DNA of 64,000 bases from Mycolicibacterium sp. CBMA 234 (lineage in GTDB: Bacteria > Actinomycetota > Actinomycetes > Mycobacteriales > Mycobacteriaceae): NCBI RefSeq assembly GCF_009729415.1, contig NZ_MPKW01000024.1, positions 1-64,000 on the forward strand, read 5' to 3'. The notes below the pieces were generated by a model. The model was given only the letters and a program-made list of their open reading frames with translations. It was not told the origin of the DNA and made no database searches. Position numbers and translations under genes: made by a program. Below, in pieces: positions 25,446-32,885 of this stretch (the stretch's first letter is position 1; each line of letters opens with the position of its first letter).

Positions 25446-26335
25446 CGGGGGAACACCTCGGCCCAGTCGTTTTGCATGCTGGCGACGGTCCAGCCCTCAG
25501 TGTTCGCCAAGTCCAACGCCCGTTCTGCGCCTGCGGCATAAGCGAATTCGCGATCTGCGTCGTCGTGCTGTACCAGTAGTTGAAAACCCTTGGTGTACTG
25601 CAGCATTTCGATGTCGCCGTTCGAGTTGCCCGCGGCGAAGATAGGCCGTCGCCCGATCCGTCCCCAGATGCGCACCGGCTTGATGGGCCCGTCATCGAGG
25701 AATTCCAGCTGGTCCGTCGTGAGCAGTTCGCCGTTCTGATATTGCAGCGCAACGGAACTGCCGATCACCCGCTCAGGCGGGATGCCGTACATGTCAGCGG
25801 TGACGGGTCGCATGAAGTCGCGGCCGCCGCCGGAGACGATGTAGCAGGTGAACCCATTCGACTCCAGGTAGTGCAGCAGTTCGACCATCGGTACGTACCC
25901 ACACGACGTGTATGGGCGGTTCAACGTCGGGTGCCGGTTCTCGGCGAAGAACGCCGCCACCCGGGCCGCGTGCTCGTCGACGGTGATGCCCGAATGAGCG
26001 GAAAGAACAGCTGCACCAAGCAATTTCAGGTCGTCGTCATCCCCGTCGTAGTGCTTGGTGACGGCAGCCCCGAACCACTCGAGGTCGCCGGTCGCTGCCG
26101 CGGTGTAGGGCTGCCGGGCGGCAAGCTCGGGGTCAGTCGCGGCCTGCGCGGCCAGCCGCCGCACAAGGAAATCCAGCTGGATGTAAGCCGGCTTCTCGCA
26201 CCACAGTGTGCCGTCGTTGTCGAACACCGCGATCCGGTCTTGCGGCGCAACGTGATCCGGCCCCGGTGTGGTGACGCGCCCGACGAAGTCGACGATCGCC
26301 GACTTCGTCGGGCCGTCATTCCAAAGTTCCAGCAC
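25442..26335 (-). CDS. HAD-family phosphatase
   Basis: 297 aa. The four HAD motifs can be followed: I, AVFDNDGTLWCEKP (nucleophile and acid Asp); II, CYIVSGGGRDFMRP; III, a Lys in DDGPIKPVRIWGRI; IV, PIFAAGNSNGDIEML. The alpha-helical cap lies between motifs I and II. The layout resembles phosphoserine-phosphatase-like members. There is no signal peptide. It is placed between the sulfatase (11 bp gap) and FGE (4 bp overlap), so a role in handling a sulfated or phosphorylated metabolite, or a housekeeping role within the operon, is possible. The substrate is unknown. Confidence 0.85.
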   Translation of the reverse strand: MLELWNDGPTKSAIVDFVGRVTTPGPDHVAPQDRIAVFDNDGTLWCEKPAYIQLDFLVRRLAAQAATDPELAARQPYTAAATGDLEWFGAAVTKHYDGDDDDLKLLGAAVLSAHSGITVDEHAARVAAFFAENRHPTLNRPYTSCGYVPMVELLHYLESNGFTCYIVSGGGRDFMRPVTADMYGIPPERVIGSSVALQYQNGELLTTDQLEFLDDGPIKPVRIWGRIGRRPIFAAGNSNGDIEMLQYTKGFQLLVQHDDADREFAYAAGAERALDLANTEGWTVASMQNDWAEVFPR

Positions 26336-26346
26336 CTAACGCCTTA

Positions 26347-27897
26347 TTAGTCCGCGGCCAAGAATTCGTGCAGCTTCTCGACGATCTGATCGATGCTGAA
26401 ACTGGCCGGTGGGTGCCGCGGCGGGAACTCCTTGAACGTGTCGAGGAACGCCGCGGCCATCGCGGTTGCGTAGAACGCGAAGAAGTCTCGACGCAGGAAC
26501 CATTCGTAGTAGGTGTTCGACGTGATATCGGCGTACTCGAACGGGTCGGTGCGCAGGTTGAACAACTTGGGGACGCGCAGCGGGGTGAACGGTTCGGCCC
26601 AAATCCGCAGTGTGCCTTGGCAACGCTGTTCGGCGAAGACGATTTTCCAATTCTCGAAGCGCATCGCGACCAGCTCTGCGTCGTCGTTGAAGTAGAAGAA
26701 GCCACGACGTGGGCTGTGCTCGGCTTCGCCCATCAGATAGGGCAGCAGGTTGAACCCGTCGATGTGCACCTTGTACTCGGTGTCCCCGTCGGCGCCGGCC
26801 TTATGGCCCTTCTTGAGCTTCTCGGCGATGTCAGGGTCACCGGCCGCCGCCAGCAGCGTCGGCAGCCAATCATGGTGCTGGATAATGTCATTGGAGACAC
26901 TGCCCGCCTTGATCTTTCCGGGCCAGCGGACCATCTCGGGCACCCGGAAGGCGCCCTCCCAGTTGGTGTTCTTCTCGCTGCGGAACGGGGTGGTGCCGCC
27001 GTCGGGCCAGGTGTTGCGGTGCGGGCCGTTGTCGGTGGAGTAGATGACGATGGTGTCGTCCGCGATGCCGAGCTCGTCGAGGACGTCCAGAACAGTGCCC
27101 ACGTTCTTGTCGTGGTCGATCATCGCGTCGTGGTATTCGGACTGCCAGATGCCTGCCTGTCCGCGGCTTTCCGGCTTCACATGGGTGTAGAGGTGCATGT
27201 GGGTGAAGTTGCACCAGACGAAGAACGGGTTGCCCTCCTGATGCTGTCGCTTGATGTAGTCGACCGTGCGATCGGCGATGTCGTCGTCGATGGTCTCCAT
27301 CCGTTTGGCGCTGAGCGGGCCCGTGTCCTCGATGGTCTGCTTGCCGACCGGGCCGAACTTCGGGTCATCGGGTTCGGTCGAGACCTCGGTGGTGGCCGTG
27401 CAATTCATCACCCCGCGCGGCAACGCCTTCTCGTACAGCAGCGGGAACTGGTCTTTGTGCGGGTAGTCGAACTGCTCGGGTTCTTCTTCGGCATTGAGGT
27501 GGTACAGGTTGCCGTAGAACTCGTCGAACCCGTGGACGGTCGGCAGGTACTTGTTCAGGTCCCCGAAGTGGTTCTTGCCGAATTGCCCGGTGGCGTAGCC
27601 CATTGGCTTGAGCAGTTCAGCGATGGTGGGATCTTCTGCGGCCCAACCGATGTCGACGCCCGGCACACCGACTTTGCTCATTCCGGTGCGGTACACGCTC
27701 TGCCCACTGATGAACGCCGCCCGGCCCGCGGTGCAGCTTTGCTCGCCGTAGGAGTCGGTGAATCGCATGCCCTCGCTGGCGATGCGGTCGATGTTCGGGG
27801 TGCGGTAGCCCATGAGGCCGTCGCTGTAACAACTGAGGTTGCTGATGCCGATGTCGTCGCCCCAGATGACCAGAATGTTTGGCTTGCCGTCGGGCAT
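26347..27897 (-). CDS. type I arylsulfatase
   Basis: 516 aa. The formylglycine motif is SCTAGRAAF, Cys55 in C-T-A-G-R, the Cys-type signature that needs FGE. Other sulfatase features are NILVIWGDDIGISNLSCY (metal Asp pair), GKNHFGDL (catalytic Lys and His), YSTDNGPHRNTW (metal Asp/Asn) and EGAFRVPEMVRWPGKI. No signal peptide is visible, so the enzyme is probably cytosolic or leaves by another route. It is the first gene of a four-gene operon with HAD, FGE and SDR. The sulfate ester it cleaves is unknown; sulfur scavenging or steroid/aryl sulfate use are options. Confidence 0.9.
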   Translation of the reverse strand: MPDGKPNILVIWGDDIGISNLSCYSDGLMGYRTPNIDRIASEGMRFTDSYGEQSCTAGRAAFISGQSVYRTGMSKVGVPGVDIGWAAEDPTIAELLKPMGYATGQFGKNHFGDLNKYLPTVHGFDEFYGNLYHLNAEEEPEQFDYPHKDQFPLLYEKALPRGVMNCTATTEVSTEPDDPKFGPVGKQTIEDTGPLSAKRMETIDDDIADRTVDYIKRQHQEGNPFFVWCNFTHMHLYTHVKPESRGQAGIWQSEYHDAMIDHDKNVGTVLDVLDELGIADDTIVIYSTDNGPHRNTWPDGGTTPFRSEKNTNWEGAFRVPEMVRWPGKIKAGSVSNDIIQHHDWLPTLLAAAGDPDIAEKLKKGHKAGADGDTEYKVHIDGFNLLPYLMGEAEHSPRRGFFYFNDDAELVAMRFENWKIVFAEQRCQGTLRIWAEPFTPLRVPKLFNLRTDPFEYADITSNTYYEWFLRRDFFAFYATAMAAAFLDTFKEFPPRHPPASFSIDQIVEKLHEFLAAD

Positions 27898-28044
27898 TTC
27901 CCGTCCCTTCGTCTCGAATGAGCCGTTCCGACATCACCGTAGATGGCCGGTATGCCGGGCGCCACGGGTTCATCAGACTCGGTGCATCACGGTCGAATTA
28001 CTACCGACCGGGACATCGGTGAATTGCCTTGTTCTGCTGATTGA

Positions 28045-28064
28045 TTAGGGGCAAGCGTCCTGAG
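28045..28064. promoter_or_regulatory. possible DosR-like box upstream of the DUF1876 gene
   Basis: TTAGGGGCAAGCGTCCTGAG matches the dormancy-regulator consensus TTSGGGACTWWAGTCCCSAA at about 14 of 20 positions, including GGG-C and GTCC halves. It lies ~225 bp before the DUF1876 start, further than usual. DUF1876 relatives (Rv1738, Rv2632c) are dormancy-associated. The 391-bp stretch 27898-28288 between the sulfatase and the DUF1876 gene also holds a hairpin at 28179-28209 and no supportable gene. Confidence 0.3.
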
Positions 28065-28178
28065 CTGTCGGGTGGCGATCCGGCCGGTCTGGCGCGTTCG
28101 AATTTGGCCATCGCGTTCGCTGTGCCGTAGCCTGGTGGGCAAGTTTCCCCGGTTCTGTAGACTCCGAGAGCGAAACGA

Positions 28179-28209
28179 GAGGCCGGGGCGCTACAGCGCC
28201 GCCGGCCTC
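28179..28209 (+). other. GC-rich hairpin in the leader of the DUF1876 gene
   Basis: GAGGCCGGGGCGC pairs with GCGCCGCCGGCCTC (one bulged base), loop TACA. It is 80-110 bp before the start codon and could act as a 5' UTR structure, or terminate upstream transcription. Confidence 0.4.
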
Positions 28210-28288
28210 GTCCATTTCGATATCCCTCACGTTCCCCCCTGGATTACTGGGCGGTGGCGGCGCATCCTGGATGCGGAAGGTGATCGAC

Positions 28289-28564
28289 ATGTACGACAAG
28301 GATCTGACCAACAAGTGGCACGTCGAGATCGAGTTCTACGAAGACGACGTTCACACCCACGCTTCCGCGCACGCCCGGCTTCGTGAGGACACCATCGCCA
28401 CCACGGGGGACGCCTACCGCAACCCCAAAGACCCGAAAGCGCCGATGATCGGTGAGGAGATCGCAGCGGCCCGCGCGCTCATCGCGCTCGGCACCGATCT
28501 GCTTATCGCCGCCTCGGCGAACATCGAGCAATCAACCAAACGGCCCGTGCACCTCTACCGCTGA
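28289..28564 (+). CDS. DUF1876 (dsRBD-like / Rv2632c-Rv1738 type) protein
   Basis: 91 aa from the ATG at 28289, chosen because GGAAGG lies 8 bp upstream; an ATG at 28271 in frame lacks a ribosome binding site. Family pattern: WHVEIEFYEDDVHTHASAHARL, then MIGEEIAAARALIALGTDLL, ending NIEQSTKRPVHLYR. Rv1738, a family member in M. tuberculosis, is strongly induced in hypoxia and its structure resembles ribosome hibernation factors, so a translational-silencing role in stasis is possible for this one. Its 3' end forms one arm of a terminator hairpin. Confidence 0.85.
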   Translation: MYDKDLTNKWHVEIEFYEDDVHTHASAHARLREDTIATTGDAYRNPKDPKAPMIGEEIAAARALIALGTDLLIAASANIEQSTKRPVHLYR

Positions 28565-28588
28565 AATCGGCAGTGGCGCACGGGCCGT
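28540..28588 (+). terminator. hairpin overlapping the DUF1876 stop
   Basis: ACGGCCCGTGC (28540-28550, inside the coding region) pairs exactly with GCACGGGCCGT (28578-28588). A second small stem, GTCCCC/GGGGAC at 28604-28623, follows and may serve the converging 3-beta-HSD gene, whose stop is at 28640. Confidence 0.6.
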
Positions 28589-28639
28589 CATGCTCGGCGA
28601 ACAGTCCCCAGCAAGCGGGGGACCGCTCGCGGGAGAAAG

Positions 28640-29725
28640 CTACTTGGCTTCCGCCGCTTCCATGCCGCGGAACAGGTCGACGTAGTAGGGCGTGCATTCC
28701 TTCATGGCCTGCTCGGTGGTGAACAGCGGCTCGTAGCCCAGGTCCCGCTTGGCCTTGGCGATCGAGAAGTAGTTGTTCAGGTAGAGCCGTTCCACCGAGA
28801 GCGGTTCGATCAGCGGCTCAGGCAGGCCGACCTTGAAGTGCAGCCACTGCCACGCCATCATCACGCGGTGGACGAGCTTGCCGGACACGTAGACGGTGGG
28901 CAGCTTGCGGCCGCACGCGGTGATCACCGGACGGGCGAACTCGAACATGTTGAGCGGCTCGCCGTCGTTGATGAAGTACGCCTGCCCGGGCGAGGTACCG
29001 CCCGGCACCAGGTGCTCGCCCGCCAGGATGAAACCGTGAATCAGGTTGTGTACGTAGGAGTTGTCCAGCTTGATGTTCTTGTTGCCGACGAGCACCTTGA
29101 CGTGCCCGGCAAGGATGTTCTCGAACACCTTCCTGAACATCGTCTGGTCGCCCCGGCCCCAGATGCCGCTGGGGCGGATAGAGCAAGTAAGTAAGCCCGA
29201 CCCGTCCCCTTCAATGTCGTTCTGTGACAGCACGAATTTCTCCGCGGCGACCTTGGTCTCGGTGTAGAGATCGTTGAAGCGCGTGGTGTACGGCATGGTC
29301 TCGTCGCCGTTTTGGATGTCCTGGCCACCCATGACGACGCTGTTCGACGCGGTGTAGACGAAGCGCTTGACGCCCGCGGCGCGGCCCAGCTTCACCAAAT
29401 TCTCAGTGCCGCCGACGTTCACGCTGAAGCTGCGGTTGCGGTACTCGTCGGTGACGGACGCGCCGCCCATCAGGTCGATGATGGCCGCGGTGTGGATGAT
29501 CGTGTCGATGTCCTTGACCGCGGCGGCGACGTCGTCAGGGTTGGTGATGTCGCCGACCTGCGTTTCCAGGTTCGGGTTGGCCGGCAGTGGCGACGGGACC
29601 CGGTCGAACGACCGGACGTGGTGTCCGCGGTCGAGCAGTTCGGTCACCAGGTTGGCGCCGACGAAGCCGGACCCGCCGGTTACCAGCACGCGGCCGAGGT
29701 CTGTGGTCAGGGAAGCATCACGCAT
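28640..29725 (-). CDS. 3-beta-hydroxysteroid dehydrogenase/isomerase (Rv1106c-like)
   Basis: 361 aa extended SDR. The Rossmann motif VTGGSGFVGANLV opens the protein, SFDRV gives the NAD-selective acidic residue, and the catalytic Tyr/Lys are in LYTETKVAAEKFV with TASNSVVMGG before it. It is very close to the M. tuberculosis enzyme that oxidises cholesterol to cholest-4-en-3-one, the first step of sterol ring degradation. A palindrome fitting the KstR operator consensus sits 17 bp before the ATG, which would tie it to sterol-dependent induction. Confidence 0.92.
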   Translation of the reverse strand: MRDASLTTDLGRVLVTGGSGFVGANLVTELLDRGHHVRSFDRVPSPLPANPNLETQVGDITNPDDVAAAVKDIDTIIHTAAIIDLMGGASVTDEYRNRSFSVNVGGTENLVKLGRAAGVKRFVYTASNSVVMGGQDIQNGDETMPYTTRFNDLYTETKVAAEKFVLSQNDIEGDGSGLLTCSIRPSGIWGRGDQTMFRKVFENILAGHVKVLVGNKNIKLDNSYVHNLIHGFILAGEHLVPGGTSPGQAYFINDGEPLNMFEFARPVITACGRKLPTVYVSGKLVHRVMMAWQWLHFKVGLPEPLIEPLSVERLYLNNYFSIAKAKRDLGYEPLFTTEQAMKECTPYYVDLFRGMEAAEAK

Positions 29726-29738
29726 GGTGTACGAGCAT

Positions 29739-29758
29739 AACTGAAACGTGTTTCAGTT
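29739..29758. promoter_or_regulatory. palindromic KstR-type operator before the 3-beta-HSD gene
   Basis: AACTGAAAC-GT-GTTTCAGTT has perfect 9-bp arms. The inner 14-mer TGAAACGTGTTTCA (29742-29755) fits the published KstR consensus TnnAACnnGTTnnA at every fixed position. It is 17 bp upstream of the start codon, where a bound TetR-type repressor would block transcription. A second KstR-type box lies at 62763-62778. Confidence 0.65.
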
Positions 29759-29788
29759 AACAGACGCTTGCACGATTTACCGCCCGGG

Positions 29789-30001
29789 TTAGCTGTCCTC
29801 GTCGGCGCCTGTGGCCAGCGCGTCTTCGACCTTCTTTCGCGCACCGGCGAGGTGTTCTTCGCACCGTTTGGCCAGATGTTCGCCCCTTTCCCAGAGTTGG
29901 AGCGAGGTATCGAGGTCCAGCCCGCCCGCTTCCAGACGACGCACCACGTCGATCAGTTCGTCGCGCGCAGCTTCGTAGCCAAGCTGACTAATGTTCGTCA
30001 T
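29789..30001 (-). CDS. xseB: exodeoxyribonuclease VII small subunit
   Basis: 70 aa, family length. The helical hairpin pattern is GYEAARDELIDVVRRLEAGGLDLDTSLQLWERGEHLAKRCEEHLAGARKKVE, the XseB signature LExG...L..SL..wErGe.L...C. Several copies coat the XseA subunit to form the nuclease. Its start overlaps the xseA 3' end by 14 bp, so the pair is translationally coupled. Equivalent to Rv1107c. Confidence 0.95.
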   Translation of the reverse strand: MTNISQLGYEAARDELIDVVRRLEAGGLDLDTSLQLWERGEHLAKRCEEHLAGARKKVEDALATGADEDS

Positions 30002-31232
30002 ATATTCCTTCGCTCACGGTCGTGACGGCACCGTCGGCCACCCGGATTCGGAGTCTGGTCCCGGCTGGGGCGTCCTGCGCTGAACGCAGCACCGCGCCGG
30101 CTGCCGACAAGTTCTGCACCACGGCGTAACCGCGCGCCAGCGTCGCGGCAGGCCCCAAGGTGGCCAGCCGGGCCGACAGATGGCCCACGTTGTCGGTCTC
30201 AGTGGCGATCAGCCGGCGGATATCGCGGCGCGCAGCCGTCAGCGCCCGGGTGATCTCCTCGCCGCGGGCCTCAAGTGCCTGCAACGGCTGCGCGAGAACC
30301 GGACGGCTGCGCAGCTGATCGATGACGTGCGCCTCGCGGCGCACCCAGTTGCGCAGGGCCTGCGCGCCGCGCCGACGCAGGTCGGTCACCAGGGCCTGCT
30401 CGGCGGCGGCGTCCGGGACGATGCGTTTGGCGGCGTCGGTCGGGGTGGCGGCACGCAGGTCGGCAACCAAGTCGCACAGGGGGTTATCCGGTTCGTGCCC
30501 GACGGCGCTGACCACCGGCGTGGTGCAGGCGGCGATCTCGCGGCACAGCGTCTCGTCGGAGAACGGCAGTAAGTCCTCGACGCTGCCGCCGCCGCGGGCG
30601 ATCACAATGACGTCGACGGCCGGCTCGGCGTCCAGTGCGCGCAGCGCTTCCACGATTTGTTGCACCGCATTGGTGCCCTGCACCGCGGTATTGCGAATAT
30701 CGAAGTGAACTGCGGGCCAACGGCTTTCGGCAACGGAGACGACGTCGTGCTCGGCCGCGGACGCCCGGCCGGTGATCAAGCCAATGGTGCCCGGCAGGAA
30801 CGGAATCGGGCGCTTCAACCGGGGATCGAACAGGCCCTCGGCGTCGAGCAGCCGGCGCAGCCGGTCGATGCGGGCCAGCAGCTCACCGATACCGACGGCG
30901 CGAATCTGGCTGATGCGCAACGAGAATGAGCCGTTGCGGGTGTAGAACTGCGGCTTGCCCAGCATGATCACCTGGGTGCCTTCGGACAGTGGCACGGGGG
31001 CGTCGTCGACCAGGGCGCGAGGGCAACTAACAGACAGCGACATGTCGGCCGCCGGGTCGCGCAGCACCATCCACGCCGTCGACTGCCGCAGCTTCAGCTC
31101 GGTGAGCTGGCCCTCGATCCAGACGGTGCCCAGCCGGTCGATGTACTTGGCCACCCGGGTGGAGACGGCCCGGACTGGCCACGGGTTCTCGGCCGAATTC
31201 GGTATCTCGGCTGATCCCGGAGGAGGGGTCAC
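29988..31232 (-). CDS. xseA: exodeoxyribonuclease VII large subunit
   Basis: 414 aa. The N-terminal OB-fold reads PVRAVSTRVAKYIDRLGTVWIEGQL and CPRALVDDAPVPL. The catalytic domain has GLITGRASAAEHDV, VIVIARGGGSVEDLLPFSDE and the VSAVGHEPDNPLCDLVADLRAATPTDAA block with the conserved His/Asp. A long coiled-coil C-terminal part follows. It degrades single-stranded DNA in either direction. Ahead of xseB and 4 bp behind Rv1109c-like gene, so three genes are likely one transcript. Equivalent to Rv1108c. Confidence 0.95.
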   Translation of the reverse strand: MTPPPGSAEIPNSAENPWPVRAVSTRVAKYIDRLGTVWIEGQLTELKLRQSTAWMVLRDPAADMSLSVSCPRALVDDAPVPLSEGTQVIMLGKPQFYTRNGSFSLRISQIRAVGIGELLARIDRLRRLLDAEGLFDPRLKRPIPFLPGTIGLITGRASAAEHDVVSVAESRWPAVHFDIRNTAVQGTNAVQQIVEALRALDAEPAVDVIVIARGGGSVEDLLPFSDETLCREIAACTTPVVSAVGHEPDNPLCDLVADLRAATPTDAAKRIVPDAAAEQALVTDLRRRGAQALRNWVRREAHVIDQLRSRPVLAQPLQALEARGEEITRALTAARRDIRRLIATETDNVGHLSARLATLGPAATLARGYAVVQNLSAAGAVLRSAQDAPAGTRLRIRVADGAVTTVSEGIYDEH

Positions 31233-31236
31233 CGCA

Positions 31237-31812
31237 TCACTTCGCGGTCGCGCGGGTGATCCTGTTGGACAGCAGCGTCTGGAACGGCGCGCGTGACTTG
31301 GTGTTGTTCTCGTACGTCAGCAGCGCCTCGAGGTCGTCGACCTTGAGCTGGGGCAGCCGGGCCCGCAGCTGAGCCAGGGTCAGCTCGGCGTAGTCGAGGT
31401 CGTCGACGATGGCGGGGGTGGCAGGCGCGGCGGCACTCGACCCGTTGGTGGACGGCTTCGGGGCGTCGGCGGCGCCGGTGGTGTACAGCGCAAACCGGCC
31501 CTCGGTCAGACGGGCGCCGTCGCGCTGCTCGGCGCCGGGAGCCGCATCGGCACCGGCCGAGTCAAGCAGGTCCTCATCGAAAGTGGCCCACTCCGGCTGC
31601 TCGTCCTTCGGCGGGAACCACTGCTCAAGGGTCTCGTCGCCTTTGTTGACCAGCTCGGCCAGATCCTGCTGCATCTTCATGACGAGCTGGGCGAGCTGAC
31701 TGGCCAGAGTCATCGGGTACGTCAGGATGGTGTGGGGGAGCCGGACGGTCTCCTCGAGCGCGGTCGCAGCCGCGCCGACCAGCAGCCGGACTCCGTAGGG
31801 CGCAGTAGACAT
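31237..31812 (-). CDS. lipid droplet-associated-type protein (Rv1109c-like)
   Basis: 191 aa. An amphipathic/hydrophobic N-terminal half (YGVRLLVGAAATALEETVRLPHTILTYPMTLASQLAQLVMKMQQDLAELV) is followed by a charged disordered linker and a conserved C-terminal helical module (LDYAELTLAQLRARLPQLKVDDLEALLTYENNTKSRAPFQTLLSNRI). Homologues of Rv1109c carry a lipid-droplet-associated annotation in databases as I recall. The C-terminal module resembles helix-extension-helix adaptors. Function is otherwise unknown. Divergent from ispH across a 53-bp gap. Confidence 0.75.
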   Translation of the reverse strand: MSTAPYGVRLLVGAAATALEETVRLPHTILTYPMTLASQLAQLVMKMQQDLAELVNKGDETLEQWFPPKDEQPEWATFDEDLLDSAGADAAPGAEQRDGARLTEGRFALYTTGAADAPKPSTNGSSAAAPATPAIVDDLDYAELTLAQLRARLPQLKVDDLEALLTYENNTKSRAPFQTLLSNRITRATAK

Positions 31813-31865
31813 GCTTGCCAGAGTACGGCTGGCTGTGCGCTGCTGGTGATCAGTACCCTTGAGCT

Positions 31866-32876
31866 ATGCCACCGACGATCAACATGGGCATCCCCGGCGC
31901 CACCGTTTCGGTCGCCGGAGCTGCGATGAGCAAGACCGGCAAGCGCGTGCTGCTTGCCGAGCCGCGTGGTTACTGCGCGGGCGTGGACCGCGCCGTCGAG
32001 ACCGTCGAGCGGGCTCTGGAGAAGCACGGCGCCCCGGTGTACGTGCGGCACGAGATCGTGCACAACCGCTACGTGGTGGAAACCCTGGCCAAGGCTGGGG
32101 CGGTGTTCGTCGAGCAGACCGACGAGGTGCCCGAGGGCGCCATCGTGGTGTTCTCGGCCCACGGCGTCGCGCCGACCGTGCACGATGAAGCTGCCGCGCG
32201 CAATCTGCGGACCATCGACGCCACCTGTCCGCTGGTCACCAAGGTGCACAACGAGGCCAAGCGGTTCGCCCGCGACGACTACGACATCCTGCTGGTTGGC
32301 CACGAAGGCCACGAAGAGGTCGTCGGCACCGCCGGTGAGGCACCCGATCACGTCCAGGTTGTTGACAACCCGGACGCTGTCGACAAGGTGACTGTGCGCG
32401 ACCCGAACAAGGTCATCTGGCTGTCCCAGACCACGTTGTCGGTCGACGAGACCATGGAGACCGTCCGCCGGCTGCGGGAGAAGTTCCCGACACTGCAGGA
32501 CCCGCCCAGCGACGACATCTGCTACGCCACCCAGAACCGCCAGGTTGCGGTCAAGGCGATGGCCCCGGAGTGCGAGCTGGTGATCGTGGTCGGCTCGCGC
32601 AACTCGTCGAACTCGGTTCGCCTGGTCGAGGTGGCGCTCGGCGCCGGCTCGAACGCGGCCAAGCTGGTCGACTACGCCGAGGACATCGATCCGGCCTGGC
32701 TGGAAGGTGTGACGACCGTCGGCGTCACCTCAGGTGCGTCGGTGCCCGAGGTGTTGGTGCGCGGCGTGCTCGAGCGGCTCGCTGAGTTCGGCTACGACAC
32801 CGTCCAGCCCGTCACCACCGCCAACGAGACGCTGGTGTTTGCGCTGCCGCGCGAGATTCGTCCGGCCAGGCACTAA
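31866..32876 (+). CDS. ispH: 4-hydroxy-3-methylbut-2-enyl diphosphate reductase
   Basis: 336 aa LytB/IspH. The last MEP-pathway enzyme reduces HMBPP to IPP and DMAPP with a [4Fe-4S] cluster. The three cluster cysteines are in EPRGYCAGVDRAV, IDATCPLVTKVH and DDICYATQNRQ. Substrate-binding histidines are in VRHEIVHN and FSAHGVAP, and GSRNSSNS is conserved near the C-terminus. The N-terminal ~20 residues (PPTINMGIPGATVSVAG) match the mycobacterial IspH2 form, which supports the start at 31866; MSKTGKRVLL inside is an alternative. Confidence 0.95.
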   Translation: MPPTINMGIPGATVSVAGAAMSKTGKRVLLAEPRGYCAGVDRAVETVERALEKHGAPVYVRHEIVHNRYVVETLAKAGAVFVEQTDEVPEGAIVVFSAHGVAPTVHDEAAARNLRTIDATCPLVTKVHNEAKRFARDDYDILLVGHEGHEEVVGTAGEAPDHVQVVDNPDAVDKVTVRDPNKVIWLSQTTLSVDETMETVRRLREKFPTLQDPPSDDICYATQNRQVAVKAMAPECELVIVVGSRNSSNSVRLVEVALGAGSNAAKLVDYAEDIDPAWLEGVTTVGVTSGASVPEVLVRGVLERLAEFGYDTVQPVTTANETLVFALPREIRPARH

Positions 32877-32885
32877 CCGCGCAGG

